A DNA stretch of 64,000 bases, from assembly GCA_002368175.1 (NCBI GenBank), contig AP018172.1, forward strand, positions 4,715,001 to 4,779,000, written 5' to 3'. The position numbers and the translations under genes are program-made. Every line of letters begins with the position of its first letter. Within the stretch, counting starts at the first letter, position 1. Of the stretch, positions 36,428 to 45,874 are shown piece after piece. The notes beneath the pieces are model-generated. The model was not told the origin of the DNA. It searched no databases and saw nothing but the letters and a program-made list of their open reading frames with translations. The DNA comes from Calothrix sp. NIES-2098 (lineage in GTDB: Bacteria; Cyanobacteriota; Cyanobacteriia; Cyanobacteriales; Nostocaceae).

Positions 36428-38347
36428 ATGACAAATTCTGTAATTCAAGTGGAGGGTTTAAACAAACGGTACGGCAAATTAGTTGCCGTTAAGGGAATTG
36501 ATTTTGCTGTCAAACAGGGGGAAATTTTTGGCTTAATTGGCCCTGATGGTGCGGGAAAAACTACGACATTCCACATTTTAGGTGGAGTGATGGAAGCATC
36601 GGCTGGGAATATTCAGATTTTAGGCAAACCTCCCCGCGATGCGCGTTTAGCTATTGGTTATCTGACACAGCAATTTTCGCTTTATCTTGACCTCAGCATC
36701 GATGAAAATCTCCGTTATAGTGCTGGTCTGCGTGAAGTTCCTGATAAGACTTTTGTGCAACGTCGCAATAAATACCTGCGATTGATGAGTTTGGAGAAAT
36801 TTGGCGATCGCTTGGCTGGTCGTCTCTCCGGTGGGATGAAGCAGAAGTTAGCTTTGTGCTGTGCGTTGATTTCCCAACCAGAAATTTTGTTGTTGGACGA
36901 ACCGACGACAGGCGTTGACCCGGTATCGCGGCGGGAATTTTGGGATGTTTTGGCGGCGATTGCTGCTGAGGGAGTTACGGTAGTTGTAGCTACACCTTAT
37001 CTCGATGAAGCTGAAAGGTGCGATCGCATTGCTTTAATGTACGAAGGAGAAATTCAGCAAATTGGTACTCTTTCCCAGTTACGCGAAAGTTTAGGTTTAC
37101 AGCGTTTAGAAGTTCGCACCAATCAAATTGAAGCTGCCGAACAAGTATTACATACAAAAATCAACAATACCCAAACATCAATTGTCGATGTTCAAACCTT
37201 TGGCGATCGATTAGACGTCTTAGTCAAAGATGCCGCGATTGCTACAGCAACAGTTGAAAAAATCTTTGTGCAACAGCACCTACAACTCGACAACATTCAA
37301 ACAGCAGATGTCACTCTAGAAAACGTTTTTGTTAGCCGCCTACGCGCATCTGGAAACGACCCAGAATTTATTTCTTTTCCTCGTTCTCAGTTAAATAATA
37401 GAGGTGTTCGAGGAGAGATTGCTATTGCTGCAAATAAACTCAGAAAAATATTTGGCGACTTCCAAGCAGTGAAAAGCGCCGATTTAGAAATTCGCTATGG
37501 AGAAATATATGGATTACTAGGCGCAAATGGTGCAGGAAAGACAACAATCATTAAAATGCTCTGCGGATTGCTAGAACCAACCTCAGGCAAAATCTCTTTA
37601 GCAGGAGAAACTCAAAATCTACGCAGCAGTGCTTTGCGCAAACGCATTGGTTACATGAGTCAAAAATTCACACTCTACGATGATTTAACTATTATCCAGA
37701 ATCTAGAATTTTACTGTGGAGTTTATGGCGTGCCAAGACAATTACGCCGCAGCAAAATTAACTGGGTACTAGCAACTTGTGGCTTAGTTGGTAGAGAAAA
37801 TATGCTCACCGGACAGTTACCAGGAGGATGGAAGCAGCGAGTCGCCTTTGGTGCTTCCGTCATGCACGAACCAGAAATATTATTTCTAGACGAACCCACA
37901 TCAGGAGTAGACCCGTTAGCACGCCGTCAATTTTGGCGATTAATTAATGAGTTCGCCAGGTCAGGAACAGCAGTGCTAGTCACAACCCATTATTTAGAAG
38001 AAGCCGAACAATGTAACCGGATGGGGTTTATGGTAGCAGGTGAAATGGTAGTTCAAGGTTCTCCCAGCGAAATTAAAGCCGCACAACCCGGCCAGTTGAT
38101 AGAAATAGTTACAGATAAAACCCAAGATGCGTCTAATTTACTTAAAACACAATTAGCACCGTGGCGAGTGTCAATTTTTGGCGATCGCCTACACTTAGTT
38201 CTCGATTATCCAGACTCCGATATTCCCCAAATTCGCTCAATTCTCCAAACAAACAACATAAATATTCACTCCCTGCGATCTATTCCCTTCTCACTCGAAG
38301 ACGCCTTCATTGGCATAGTACAACGCACCGAGGAAAGAGGCGAGTAG
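36428..38347 (+). CDS. ABC-2 exporter ATPase with two fused nucleotide-binding domains
   Basis: A 639-residue protein with two ABC domains in tandem, like YbhF. Domain 1 (~5-235): Walker A GPDGAGKTT, signature L-S-G-G-M-K-Q-K, Walker B E-I-L-L-L-D-E-P-T-T-G-V-D-P. Domain 2 (~330-560): Walker A GANGAGKTT, signature L-P-G-G-W-K-Q-R, Walker B ILFLDEPTSGVDP, then T-T-H-Y-L-E-E-A-E. The L-P-x-G-W form is usual in the second half of this family. It powers the two downstream permeases. The start codon is within a heptamer run (ccaATGACAAAT). Confidence 0.93.
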   Translation: MTNSVIQVEGLNKRYGKLVAVKGIDFAVKQGEIFGLIGPDGAGKTTTFHILGGVMEASAGNIQILGKPPRDARLAIGYLTQQFSLYLDLSIDENLRYSAGLREVPDKTFVQRRNKYLRLMSLEKFGDRLAGRLSGGMKQKLALCCALISQPEILLLDEPTTGVDPVSRREFWDVLAAIAAEGVTVVVATPYLDEAERCDRIALMYEGEIQQIGTLSQLRESLGLQRLEVRTNQIEAAEQVLHTKINNTQTSIVDVQTFGDRLDVLVKDAAIATATVEKIFVQQHLQLDNIQTADVTLENVFVSRLRASGNDPEFISFPRSQLNNRGVRGEIAIAANKLRKIFGDFQAVKSADLEIRYGEIYGLLGANGAGKTTIIKMLCGLLEPTSGKISLAGETQNLRSSALRKRIGYMSQKFTLYDDLTIIQNLEFYCGVYGVPRQLRRSKINWVLATCGLVGRENMLTGQLPGGWKQRVAFGASVMHEPEILFLDEPTSGVDPLARRQFWRLINEFARSGTAVLVTTHYLEEAEQCNRMGFMVAGEMVVQGSPSEIKAAQPGQLIEIVTDKTQDASNLLKTQLAPWRVSIFGDRLHLVLDYPDSDIPQIRSILQTNNINIHSLRSIPFSLEDAFIGIVQRTEERGE

Positions 38348-38350
38348 GGG

Positions 38351-38424
38351 GATGAGGGAGTGTGGGAAGTGTGGGGAGTGTGGGGAGAAATAACTAATAA
38401 CCATTAACCCTTGACTCTTGATCA
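38351..38424. repeat. STRR heptamers between ATPase and permease genes
   Basis: GTGTGGGAA/GTGTGGGGA units to about 38388, then CCCTTGA/CTCTTGA/TCAATGA heptamers. The last supplies the permease ATG. Confidence 0.7.
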
Positions 38425-39564
38425 ATGAAAAGAATTTTATCCCAATGTCGTAAAGAGTTAGCACAATTTCGGCGCGATCGCCTTTCCCTAGCGCTGGCAT
38501 TTCTCTTGCCATTAATGACCTTAATTATTTTTGGTTTTGTGATTCGCTTAGAATCTAAAAATATTCCTTTATTTATCCAAGATTTTGATAACACTCCTCT
38601 CAGTCGTTCTTATATAGAACGCTTATTTGCCACAAATCAATTTGAACCAATTCATAATTCTAAATTTTCCCTTTTTACTTCTAATCAAAATACCGACATC
38701 CAAAACCCCCAAGTAGCTATTGATAAAGGACTTGCAAAAGCTACTGTAGTAATTCCCCCAGATTTTAGCCGAAAAATTAAGTCAGAATTGCCTACTGACG
38801 TACAAGTTTTAGTAGATGGCACTGATGTTAATAACGCGCGAATTATTAAAAATAGTATTCAAGCAACAACAATATTTTTCTTAAGAGACTCAGGTTTACA
38901 AACATCATTTAATAAAGTAATTGCTCATATTCGCCTCTGGTTTAATCCTGGCAGAAAAGAATCACTTTATATTGTGCCTGGTGTTTATGCAGTTATTTTA
39001 TGGATTTATCCCTCACTATTAACAGCAGTTGCAATGGTACGCGAAAAAGAAAAAGGGACAATCCTACAAGTTTACGCTTCCAGCCTCACCGCCGAAGAAC
39101 TGTTGTTAGGAAAAGGTTTAGCTTATCTATTAATTGGAATTAGCGTAGCTTTAGTGATTACGGTAATCAGTGCAATAATTTGGCAATTAAATTTTGCAGT
39201 AGAGCCAACATCATTATTACTAGGCACGTTAATATTTTTAATAGATAGCGTAATGTTTGGTTTATTAATTGGTGTACGGGTAGGTAATCAAAATTCTGCC
39301 GTTCAAGCCGTAGCATTAGTTGGTTTCTTAACAGCTTTACTACTATCTGGATTTATTTATCCTATCAGTAACATTCCTTTTCCACTTTCTCTAGTTTCGG
39401 CGATTATTCCAGCACGTTATTATATTGAAATCACACGTGATGCTTACGTGCGCGGTACTGGATGGACAGGCGTTTGGTTTTCAGTAATCATGTTAATAAT
39501 TCTAGGACTATTATTATTTAATGCCGCACGTCGGATATTAAAGCGAATGCAATTATCAGATTAG
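38425..39564 (+). CDS. ABC-2 type permease (first)
   Basis: A 379-residue inner-membrane subunit. An N-terminal helix (ALAFLLPLMTLIIFGFVIRL) is followed by a large extracytoplasmic domain (~45-170). Five more helices follow, including a re-entrant element with Y-I-V-P-G-V-Y-A-V-I-L-W-I and the conserved R-E-K-E-K-G-T-I segment that contacts the ATPase. It is YbhS/YbhR-like and probably pairs with the next gene to form a heterodimeric export channel. Substrate is unknown; drugs or envelope lipids are usual for the family. Confidence 0.9.
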   Translation: MKRILSQCRKELAQFRRDRLSLALAFLLPLMTLIIFGFVIRLESKNIPLFIQDFDNTPLSRSYIERLFATNQFEPIHNSKFSLFTSNQNTDIQNPQVAIDKGLAKATVVIPPDFSRKIKSELPTDVQVLVDGTDVNNARIIKNSIQATTIFFLRDSGLQTSFNKVIAHIRLWFNPGRKESLYIVPGVYAVILWIYPSLLTAVAMVREKEKGTILQVYASSLTAEELLLGKGLAYLLIGISVALVITVISAIIWQLNFAVEPTSLLLGTLIFLIDSVMFGLLIGVRVGNQNSAVQAVALVGFLTALLLSGFIYPISNIPFPLSLVSAIIPARYYIEITRDAYVRGTGWTGVWFSVIMLIILGLLLFNAARRILKRMQLSD

Positions 39565-39611
39565 TACCCAGTAGGAAGAGACTTTAAAAAATTAAATTTG
39601 CTTACCCAAAT

Positions 39612-40736
39612 ATGAAATGGATTCAAACTTTATTAAACAGCCGATTCTGGAGTTTAGCAGTTAAAGAATTTCGCCAAATATTGCGTAGTAGAGAAACATT
39701 AGTGTTGTTGATAATTCCGCCAACAATTCAAATGTTACTTTATGGCTTTGCTCTCAATCCAGATGTGCATTATCTCAAATTAGGAGTTGTCGATTATGCA
39801 AATACTTATGAAAGTAGAGAATTAGTTTCTCTTTTAACAGTAAATAAAGTCTTTACATTAGAAAAATATCTGTATAATACTCAAGATTTAGGCGAACAAG
39901 TAAGGCAAGGAAAAATCACAGCAGGTTTAATTATCCCGCCGGATTTTAAACGTAATTTATCAGAAGATAAATCTGGTGAAGTTCAAATTTTGATTGATGC
40001 AGTAGATGCCAATACTGCTGGTATCGCCCAAGGTTATCTCAATCAGATGATTAATCAATTTAGCCGTCGCTTATCATCTAATCAAGCAGCACCATTAATT
40101 AGCCCACAAACAACTTTTCTTTATAATCCTGGATTGCGAAGTAGTTGGTTTTTTATCCCAGGAGTTTTGGGATTAGTTTTAACGCTAATTAGTTCTTTAG
40201 TTTCTTCAGTAACAGTTGTTAGAGAAAAGGATACAGGAACTCTAGAACAATTGTTAATGACTCCAGCAGAAGCTTGGGAGATATTACTAGCTAAAATTGT
40301 GCCCCTATTTGTGCTGTTGATGGGCGATGTAATTTTGGCTTTAAGTATAGGAAGATTAGTTTTTAGCGTTCCTTTTCGAGGCAATGCTGCACTTTTTTTA
40401 ACCTTATCAGGACTTTATTTATTTGTCGGAATTGGAATTGGTATTATGCTAGCTACAGTTTGCCGTACTCAGCAGCAAGTTGTACTGACATCATTTTTTA
40501 TTAATTTACCTTTAATTCAGCTTTCTGGTGCTATCTCTCCCATTGAAAGTATGCCCATATTCTTTAAGTATTTATCTCTACTAGATCCCCTACGTCATTA
40601 TATAGAGATTGTACGAGGCATACTGCTCAAAGGTGTGGGGTTGGAGGTGTTATGGACTCATGCGATCGCACTTTTGCTCTTTGCTACACTACTGTTATCC
40701 ATCAGTATCAACCAATTCCGCCGCCAACTAAGTTAA
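39612..40736 (+). CDS. ABC-2 type permease (second)
   Basis: A 374-residue paralogue of the preceding permease, 47 bases downstream. It has an N-terminal helix (LVLLIIPPTIQMLLYGFAL), an extracytoplasmic domain (~50-170), F-F-I-P-G-V-L-G-L-V-L, the R-E-K-D-T-G-T-L-E-Q-L ATPase-contact motif and five further helices. It ends R-R-Q-L-S. It is the last gene of the HlyD-ATPase-permease-permease operon, which ends against the convergent recG. Confidence 0.91.
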   Translation: MKWIQTLLNSRFWSLAVKEFRQILRSRETLVLLIIPPTIQMLLYGFALNPDVHYLKLGVVDYANTYESRELVSLLTVNKVFTLEKYLYNTQDLGEQVRQGKITAGLIIPPDFKRNLSEDKSGEVQILIDAVDANTAGIAQGYLNQMINQFSRRLSSNQAAPLISPQTTFLYNPGLRSSWFFIPGVLGLVLTLISSLVSSVTVVREKDTGTLEQLLMTPAEAWEILLAKIVPLFVLLMGDVILALSIGRLVFSVPFRGNAALFLTLSGLYLFVGIGIGIMLATVCRTQQQVVLTSFFINLPLIQLSGAISPIESMPIFFKYLSLLDPLRHYIEIVRGILLKGVGLEVLWTHAIALLLFATLLLSISINQFRRQLS

Positions 40737-40741
40737 TAAAT

Positions 40742-40769
40742 CATCGGCGTTTATCGGCGTACATCGGCG
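40742..40769. repeat. Three 10-bp direct repeats (ATCGGCGNNN)
   Basis: ATCGGCGTTT, ATCGGCGTAC and ATCGGCGGTT in tandem, filling the 41-base gap between the second permease and recG. No hairpin terminator is seen here. Confidence 0.7.
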
Positions 40770-40777
40770 GTTAAGAA

Positions 40778-43267
40778 TTAAGTCAAAATCGCCCCACCCA
40801 TTAACCTTTCATACCGATATTTCAACTCTTCCTTCATCAAATACCAACGTTCTAAAGTTGCATCCATCTCAATTACTTTCTCTGCTGCTTGTCGCGCTAA
40901 CAGTAAAACTTCCTCGTCTTCCACCAAACTTGCAAGTGTAAAATCAGGCACACCCGATTGACGAGTTCCCAAGACTTCCCCAGGCCCGCGAAAACGCATA
41001 TCCATTTCTGAAATGAAAAACCCGTCCTGGGACTGTTCCATCACTCTCAGCCTTTGTTGTGCGTCAGGACTTCTCGAACTACTCATCAGCAAACAGTAAG
41101 ACTGTGCTGCACCACGTCCAACACGTCCCCGCAATTGGTGCAGTTGTGATAATCCAAACCGTTCTGCATTTTCAATTAACATTACCGTAGCATTCGGCAC
41201 ATCTACCCCCACCTCAACAACTGTGGTAGATACCAAAATTTGGGTTTTGTTATCGCGGAATTTAGTAATTGCTTCGTCCTTCTCGGCTGAACTCATGCGA
41301 CCATGAAGCAATCCGACTTGAAAGTCAGGAAAAACGCTCTCCTGTAGCTTTTGATACTCCTCAACAGCCGATCGCAAATCCAGCTTTTCTGATTCTTCTA
41401 CCAGTGGCAAAACTACATATACTTGCCGTCCTTGGGCTATTTCTCGACGCATCAGGTCGTAAGCATGGGTGCGTTGCTGACCTGTAAGCATTGTAGTTTG
41501 AATCTTTTGCCGTCCTGGTGGTAACTCATCAATCTGGCTCACATTCATATCCCCATGTATCGTCAATGCCAATGTCCGCGGAATAGGAGTAGCTGTCATT
41601 GTTAATACATGAGGTTGTTCGCCTTTTTGCTGCAAACGCGCCCGTTGCTGCACCCCAAAGCGATGCTGTTCGTCAATAACTGCTAAACCCAGTTGGCGAA
41701 AGTTTACTGGGTCTTGAATCAAGGCATGAGTACCAACTAACAGGGGTAATTCTCCAGTTTCTAGTTGGGCATGAATTTGTCGCCGTTTGACAGTTTTTGT
41801 GGAGCCTGTCAGTAATTCTACTGGTAAATGCAGCAAGTTAAACCAACTAACCAACTTGCGATAATGCTGTTCTGCCAACACTTCAGTCGGAGCCATCAGC
41901 GCTGCTTGGTAGCCAGATTGAATTGCCGCTAAAATAGCAACCACAGCCACCACAGTTTTACCAGAACCTACATCTCCCTGTACTAACCGATTCATCGGTG
42001 TGGGTTGCTGTAAATCGTTGAGAATATCGTTGATTACTCGTTGCTGTGCGCCAGTGAGTTGAAACGGCAATATTTCGTAGAATTGTTTTATTAGCTGACC
42101 TTTGGGAGCAAGAATAGCACTAGTTTGGATTTGCCTGGCTTGATACTGTCGTTGCAATAAACTTAGTTGCAAGTAGAAAAATTCGTCAAAGACTAGGCGA
42201 CGACGGGCAACTTGCAAAGAAGCGCTATCTGGAGGAAAGTGAATATTAGCGATCGCATCTTTCAATTCCATCAAACCATACTTTTCCCGCAAACCTTTGG
42301 GTAAGGGATCTTTAAGATTGGCCGCTGCTGGTAAAGCCGCTATTACCACCTGTCGTACCATATTCGCCGCCACACCCTCAGTTAAAGCATAAATTGGCAC
42401 AACCCGACCAATAGTAAGAGAATCAATCGTATCTCCGGGATTTGCTAATACTTCTAATTCGGGGTTATCCAGCGTCAAGCCGTATTTACTTTCCTTCACC
42501 AACCCACAAGCCGCAATTACACTACCCACCGGGTAGCGGCGTTTTAAAGCTTCTTGCCAAGCGCGACTGGTAAAACGCGTACCAGCTGAAAAGCGACTAA
42601 CTTTGATTTGTCCGGTATTATCCTTTAATATCAGTTCTAAAATTGATAACTTCTGATTTTTGGGACTATTAAAACAGTTACAGCGCTTTACCGTTGCGAC
42701 TATCGTCACCGTTTCACCCGCTTGCAACTCGCGGATATTTACCTGACGTGCATAGTCAATGTGGTCGCGGGGATAGTAGTAAAGTAGGTCGCGCACAGTA
42801 TACAAACCCAGACGACCCAAATTGTCAGCTTTTCTAATCCCAATTTCTGGTAAATCGCTCAATTTCTGGTCAATCTTGGGCGCAAGTCTTCGACTCACCT
42901 CAGCCACAATTGGAGTTGTGAGATTTTGCATTTTAGATTGATAATTTCTATTCTGCGCCTCTGCTACCCCGTTCTTCTGCTGCTGTTCCCCATCATCTTG
43001 CTGTAATTGATATAAATACCTGCGAGTTTCTGCTATTAAATGTTGTCTCTCTTCCAAAACCAAATCGGGATATTTAGCAAATTGCAGCGCTAATTCTTGC
43101 CAGCGACGACGTTCGCTTGAGGGCAAACCTATAGGGAATTTCCCAAAAGTCAGGCTGAGAAATTCACTAAAGCGATATTGTCTACCCATCAAGTCTGTAA
43201 AACCTTGTTCTGCTTCTATTGCCAAGGCTTTCTGCAATCTTATCCAATCTGGTTTGTCATTGGTCAT
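40778..43267 (-). CDS. recG: ATP-dependent DNA helicase RecG
   Basis: An 829-residue helicase that remodels stalled replication forks and Holliday junctions. A cyanobacterium-type N-terminal extension (~1-140) precedes the wedge/OB domain (~165-330; V-R-D-L-L-Y-Y-Y-P-R-D-H-I-D-Y). The SF2 motor follows, with Walker A LVQGDVGSGKTVVA, V-I-D-E-Q-H-R-F (DEQH), T-M-T-A-T-P-I-P-R-T, G-L-L-H-G-R-M and QLRGRVGRG. The start codon lies in STRR heptamers, giving the N terminus M-T-N-D-K-P-D. Confidence 0.96.
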   Translation of the reverse strand: MTNDKPDWIRLQKALAIEAEQGFTDLMGRQYRFSEFLSLTFGKFPIGLPSSERRRWQELALQFAKYPDLVLEERQHLIAETRRYLYQLQQDDGEQQQKNGVAEAQNRNYQSKMQNLTTPIVAEVSRRLAPKIDQKLSDLPEIGIRKADNLGRLGLYTVRDLLYYYPRDHIDYARQVNIRELQAGETVTIVATVKRCNCFNSPKNQKLSILELILKDNTGQIKVSRFSAGTRFTSRAWQEALKRRYPVGSVIAACGLVKESKYGLTLDNPELEVLANPGDTIDSLTIGRVVPIYALTEGVAANMVRQVVIAALPAAANLKDPLPKGLREKYGLMELKDAIANIHFPPDSASLQVARRRLVFDEFFYLQLSLLQRQYQARQIQTSAILAPKGQLIKQFYEILPFQLTGAQQRVINDILNDLQQPTPMNRLVQGDVGSGKTVVAVVAILAAIQSGYQAALMAPTEVLAEQHYRKLVSWFNLLHLPVELLTGSTKTVKRRQIHAQLETGELPLLVGTHALIQDPVNFRQLGLAVIDEQHRFGVQQRARLQQKGEQPHVLTMTATPIPRTLALTIHGDMNVSQIDELPPGRQKIQTTMLTGQQRTHAYDLMRREIAQGRQVYVVLPLVEESEKLDLRSAVEEYQKLQESVFPDFQVGLLHGRMSSAEKDEAITKFRDNKTQILVSTTVVEVGVDVPNATVMLIENAERFGLSQLHQLRGRVGRGAAQSYCLLMSSSRSPDAQQRLRVMEQSQDGFFISEMDMRFRGPGEVLGTRQSGVPDFTLASLVEDEEVLLLARQAAEKVIEMDATLERWYLMKEELKYRYERLMGGAILT

Positions 43268-43300
43268 TAGTCATTGGTCATTGGTCATTGGTCATTGGTT
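43257..43300. repeat. STRR heptamers spanning the recG start
   Basis: Six or so TCATTGG/TCATTAG heptamers on the plus strand (CCAATGA on minus). The recG ATG is inside the run. Confidence 0.8.
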
Positions 43301-43323
43301 GTTCACAAAGGACAAAGGACTAG

Positions 43324-44433
43324 TTAATCATCATTCCAAATAGCGCGCCATGCTGCTTCAGCCTCAGCAATTGAACGTTCGCGCTGCTTTTTTTTATAGT
43401 CCTGTCCTAGTTTATTTAACTGAATTAAAATATTGCGAATTTGTTTGCGTGCAGAAGAGAGTTTAGGATCGGCAAATTCAATTTCACTCAATCTGAGGTT
43501 AATCGCCATCAGCCTTGTCAGTCCAGATTCCTCTGTATCCTGCTCATTTTCAATTTCAATTACTAAGTTTAATATGTTAGGCGGGCCAGGCATGACTTCG
43601 CCAGATGCTTCTGATGCGGCCGCAGCTACTTCTAAAATCGGTTCTGGTAACTTTTTGGGTAAGATACTAACTTTTTGCAGCAAAATATTGGCATCATGGG
43701 TAACTTTTTTCAGTGTATGTTGAATTAATTTCTCTAAGCTCTGTTGCCAAGCTACCAATTCCATCGGGTTAGAAGGATCGGTGAATTTGAGCGTTTTAGG
43801 AAAGTTGAGCCAGTCGCTTGCGGAGGATGCTTGCACAGGCGCGTTTCCCGACTTAAGAAGCCACTGCAAAGCAGAGGACAGTTGGGTGGGCGGATTTCCT
43901 GACTTGGGCAAACTGTCTGTTGGGGTTTCCCCCGTTGGAGACGGAATGCTTTCTTGGGGTATGGCAGGTGGCGTGTCTGTTGGCGTAATAGAAGGATTTT
44001 CTTCTATAGCAACCTTTTCCAAACTAATTTGAGATTGTGGATTTTTGTCATCATCCCCATCTCCCTCATCACCTGCATCTTCCTCAGCTACTTCCACCAC
44101 CTCATCATCCAAAACTTCCTCAGTTACCTCCGCCACCTCATCCTGAGTTTCTTGATTATTAATGAAAGTCAGCAACTGTTCAGCTGCTTTCTGCCCTAAC
44201 TTGCGGATTGCTTGTTGCAATTGTTGCCGCTGATTCAGTGACAAATTCAGGAATTTTTCGGGATAACCTTGAGTACAAAGGTGATAAGTTGCCAGAATCA
44301 ACTGCTGGCGAACGGCTTGTCCTAAGATGCCTAAATAATTAGCATAAGCACTTTCAAGTTCTAGTGCGATCGCGCTTATCGCTTCTTTTAACAGTGCAAT
44401 ATCTCGATCAATTCGCTCGATTGCTCTAGCCAT
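43324..44433 (-). CDS. Conserved hypothetical protein, acidic linker
   Basis: A 369-residue protein. The N-terminal ~100 residues are helical (L-K-E-A-I-S-A-I-A-L-E-L, then Q-R-Q-Q-L-Q-Q-A-I-R-K-L-G). A strongly acidic low-complexity stretch (~105-130), a Pro/Thr/Ser-rich linker (~140-195) and a helical C terminus ending in basic R-x-R-S-I-A-E-A-E-A-A-W-R-A-I-W follow. There is no signal peptide or membrane segment. I recognise no function. It lies 56 bases upstream of recG on the same strand, so co-expression is possible. Confidence 0.7.
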   Translation of the reverse strand: MARAIERIDRDIALLKEAISAIALELESAYANYLGILGQAVRQQLILATYHLCTQGYPEKFLNLSLNQRQQLQQAIRKLGQKAAEQLLTFINNQETQDEVAEVTEEVLDDEVVEVAEEDAGDEGDGDDDKNPQSQISLEKVAIEENPSITPTDTPPAIPQESIPSPTGETPTDSLPKSGNPPTQLSSALQWLLKSGNAPVQASSASDWLNFPKTLKFTDPSNPMELVAWQQSLEKLIQHTLKKVTHDANILLQKVSILPKKLPEPILEVAAAASEASGEVMPGPPNILNLVIEIENEQDTEESGLTRLMAINLRLSEIEFADPKLSSARKQIRNILIQLNKLGQDYKKKQRERSIAEAEAAWRAIWNDD

Positions 44434-44604
44434 ATCTTTTTTCGATAGCTCATCTAAACCTAATAGTGATACAAATGTACCTATCTATTTTAAGATAAAC
44501 ATTCTGAGAATTTGATATTTTGCGCAAAGTATAGCAAATCCCGATTATCGGCGACGAGAACCCCAACTTCTGCAATAAGTCGAGGATCTGAAGCTGTGAA
44601 ATTC

Positions 44605-44645
44605 TCAAAAATAAAATACAGGCCAGCATAGTTTGCCTGACCTGT
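44605..44645 (-). terminator. Rho-independent terminator of the rpsB-tsf operon
   Basis: On the minus strand ACAGGTCAG and CTGGCCTGT form a 9-bp stem with one G-U pair and a 10-base loop, followed by ATTTTATTTTTG. It lies ~140 bases after the tsf stop. Confidence 0.7.
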
Positions 44646-44692
44646 CTTTTCAAGAGTCATCTGTCTTTAGCCATTTGTTCTTAGTTCTAATT

Positions 44693-44769
44693 ACAAATGA
44701 CAAATGACAAATGACCCTTCGGGTTCACCAGTTGCTCATGAGGGAAACCCCCTACGTACCCGTCACTGG
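44693..44769. repeat. STRR heptamers plus dispersed hairpin repeat after tsf
   Basis: ACAAATG/ATGACAA heptamers up to 44715. Then comes CCAGTTGCTCATG with an AGGG-AAA-CCCC core closed by ACTGG at 44765-44769. The hairpin matches the element at 36352-36396. Confidence 0.6.
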
Positions 44770-44785
44770 TTCACCAATAACAAAA

Positions 44786-45730
44786 TTACTTAGTGCCCAT
44801 CTGTGCAGCAACTTCCTCAGCAAAGTTACTTTCTTGCTTTTCAATGCCTTCACCTAAGACATAGCGCACAAAGCGTTTAATTTTGATGTCTTGACCTAGC
44901 TTAGACTTAACTTGCTTCACCAGGTCTTCCACAGAAATGCTCTGATCTCTAATGAAAGGTTGATCTAGCAAAGCAAATTCTTTCAGGCGTTTTTCAATCC
45001 GTCCCTGAACAATCTTTTCTTTGATGTTCTGGGGTTTGTTAGCTAAATCATCCCGCCCCATTTCAACTTCTGTTTCTCTAGCAGCAACTTCGGCAGGGAT
45101 TTCGTCTACACTGACATACTCGACATTCGGGCAAGCAGCTACTTGCATAGCGGTGTTCCGTGCTAAACCTTGGAACTCTTCATTGCCAACTACAGCATCA
45201 GTTTCGGAGTCTACCTCAACCAAAACACCAACTCGACCGCCAGTGTGAATGTAGCTGTCTACTATGCCTGATTTGCCTTCTGCTATTGAAAAATTGACAA
45301 AGCGGCGTACCTTGATATTTTCACCCAAGGTAGTAATGATTTGCTTGATGAAGTCATCTACAGTTACGCTTGTATCTTCAATATAGGGTTGAGCCAATAA
45401 AGCCTCAACACTATCAACTGTGACTGCTTGCTTTGCCAGATTCTTAACTAGAGCCTTAAAAGCATCGTTACGGGCAACAAAATCGGTTTGGCAGTTGACT
45501 TCTATCAGTACACCCACCTGAGATCCAGGCTTGATATAGGTGTCTACTAGACCTTCTGCTGCAACGCGATCGCCTTTTGTACCTCCTTTAGCGATGCCCT
45601 TTTGCCGCAACCAATCTATGGCTTTTTCAAGGTCGCCATCATTTTCTTGTAGTGCTTTTTTGCAGTCCATCATGCCAGCATTGGTTTTTTGGCGTAGCTC
45701 TTGGACTAGTTTTGCTGATATTTCCGCCAT
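44786..45730 (-). CDS. tsf: Translation elongation factor Ts
   Basis: A 314-residue guanine-nucleotide exchange factor for EF-Tu. The N-terminal UBA-like domain shows V-Q-E-L-R-Q-K-T-N-A-G-M-M-D-C-K-K-A-L, followed by the V-N-C-Q-T-D-F-V-A-R-N motif. Core repeats with G-E-N-I-K-V-R-R-F and Q-D-I-K-I-K-R-F-V-R-Y follow. Length fits cyanobacterial EF-Ts. It follows rpsB by 144 bases, the classic rpsB-tsf order, and the pair ends at the terminator near 44605. Confidence 0.97.
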   Translation of the reverse strand: MAEISAKLVQELRQKTNAGMMDCKKALQENDGDLEKAIDWLRQKGIAKGGTKGDRVAAEGLVDTYIKPGSQVGVLIEVNCQTDFVARNDAFKALVKNLAKQAVTVDSVEALLAQPYIEDTSVTVDDFIKQIITTLGENIKVRRFVNFSIAEGKSGIVDSYIHTGGRVGVLVEVDSETDAVVGNEEFQGLARNTAMQVAACPNVEYVSVDEIPAEVAARETEVEMGRDDLANKPQNIKEKIVQGRIEKRLKEFALLDQPFIRDQSISVEDLVKQVKSKLGQDIKIKRFVRYVLGEGIEKQESNFAEEVAAQMGTK

Positions 45731-45813
45731 GTTGCCTCAATTCCTACTTGACCTCGAATTTTAATCGCTCACGGGTGTTGAGTATTTCTATCTTACTCAG
45801 GGCTGAAGAAACT

Positions 45814-45859
45814 ATGAAGTCTGAAGTCTGAAGTATGAAATTTTATTTTTCATACTTCA
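45814..45859. repeat. Hairpin and heptamer repeats between rpsB and tsf
   Basis: Heptamers TGAAGTC/TGAAGTC/TGAAGTA lead into a 12-bp perfect stem, TGAAGTATGAAA (45829-45840) with TTTCATACTTCA (45848-45859). It could attenuate tsf relative to rpsB or be an STRR by-product. Confidence 0.6.
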
Positions 45860-45874
45860 TCCTTTATCTTTTAC

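Noticed and set aside
44450..44653. 67-codon minus-strand ORF between tsf and the acidic-linker gene
   Set aside because: It overlaps the rpsB-tsf terminator hairpin and has no supporting features.
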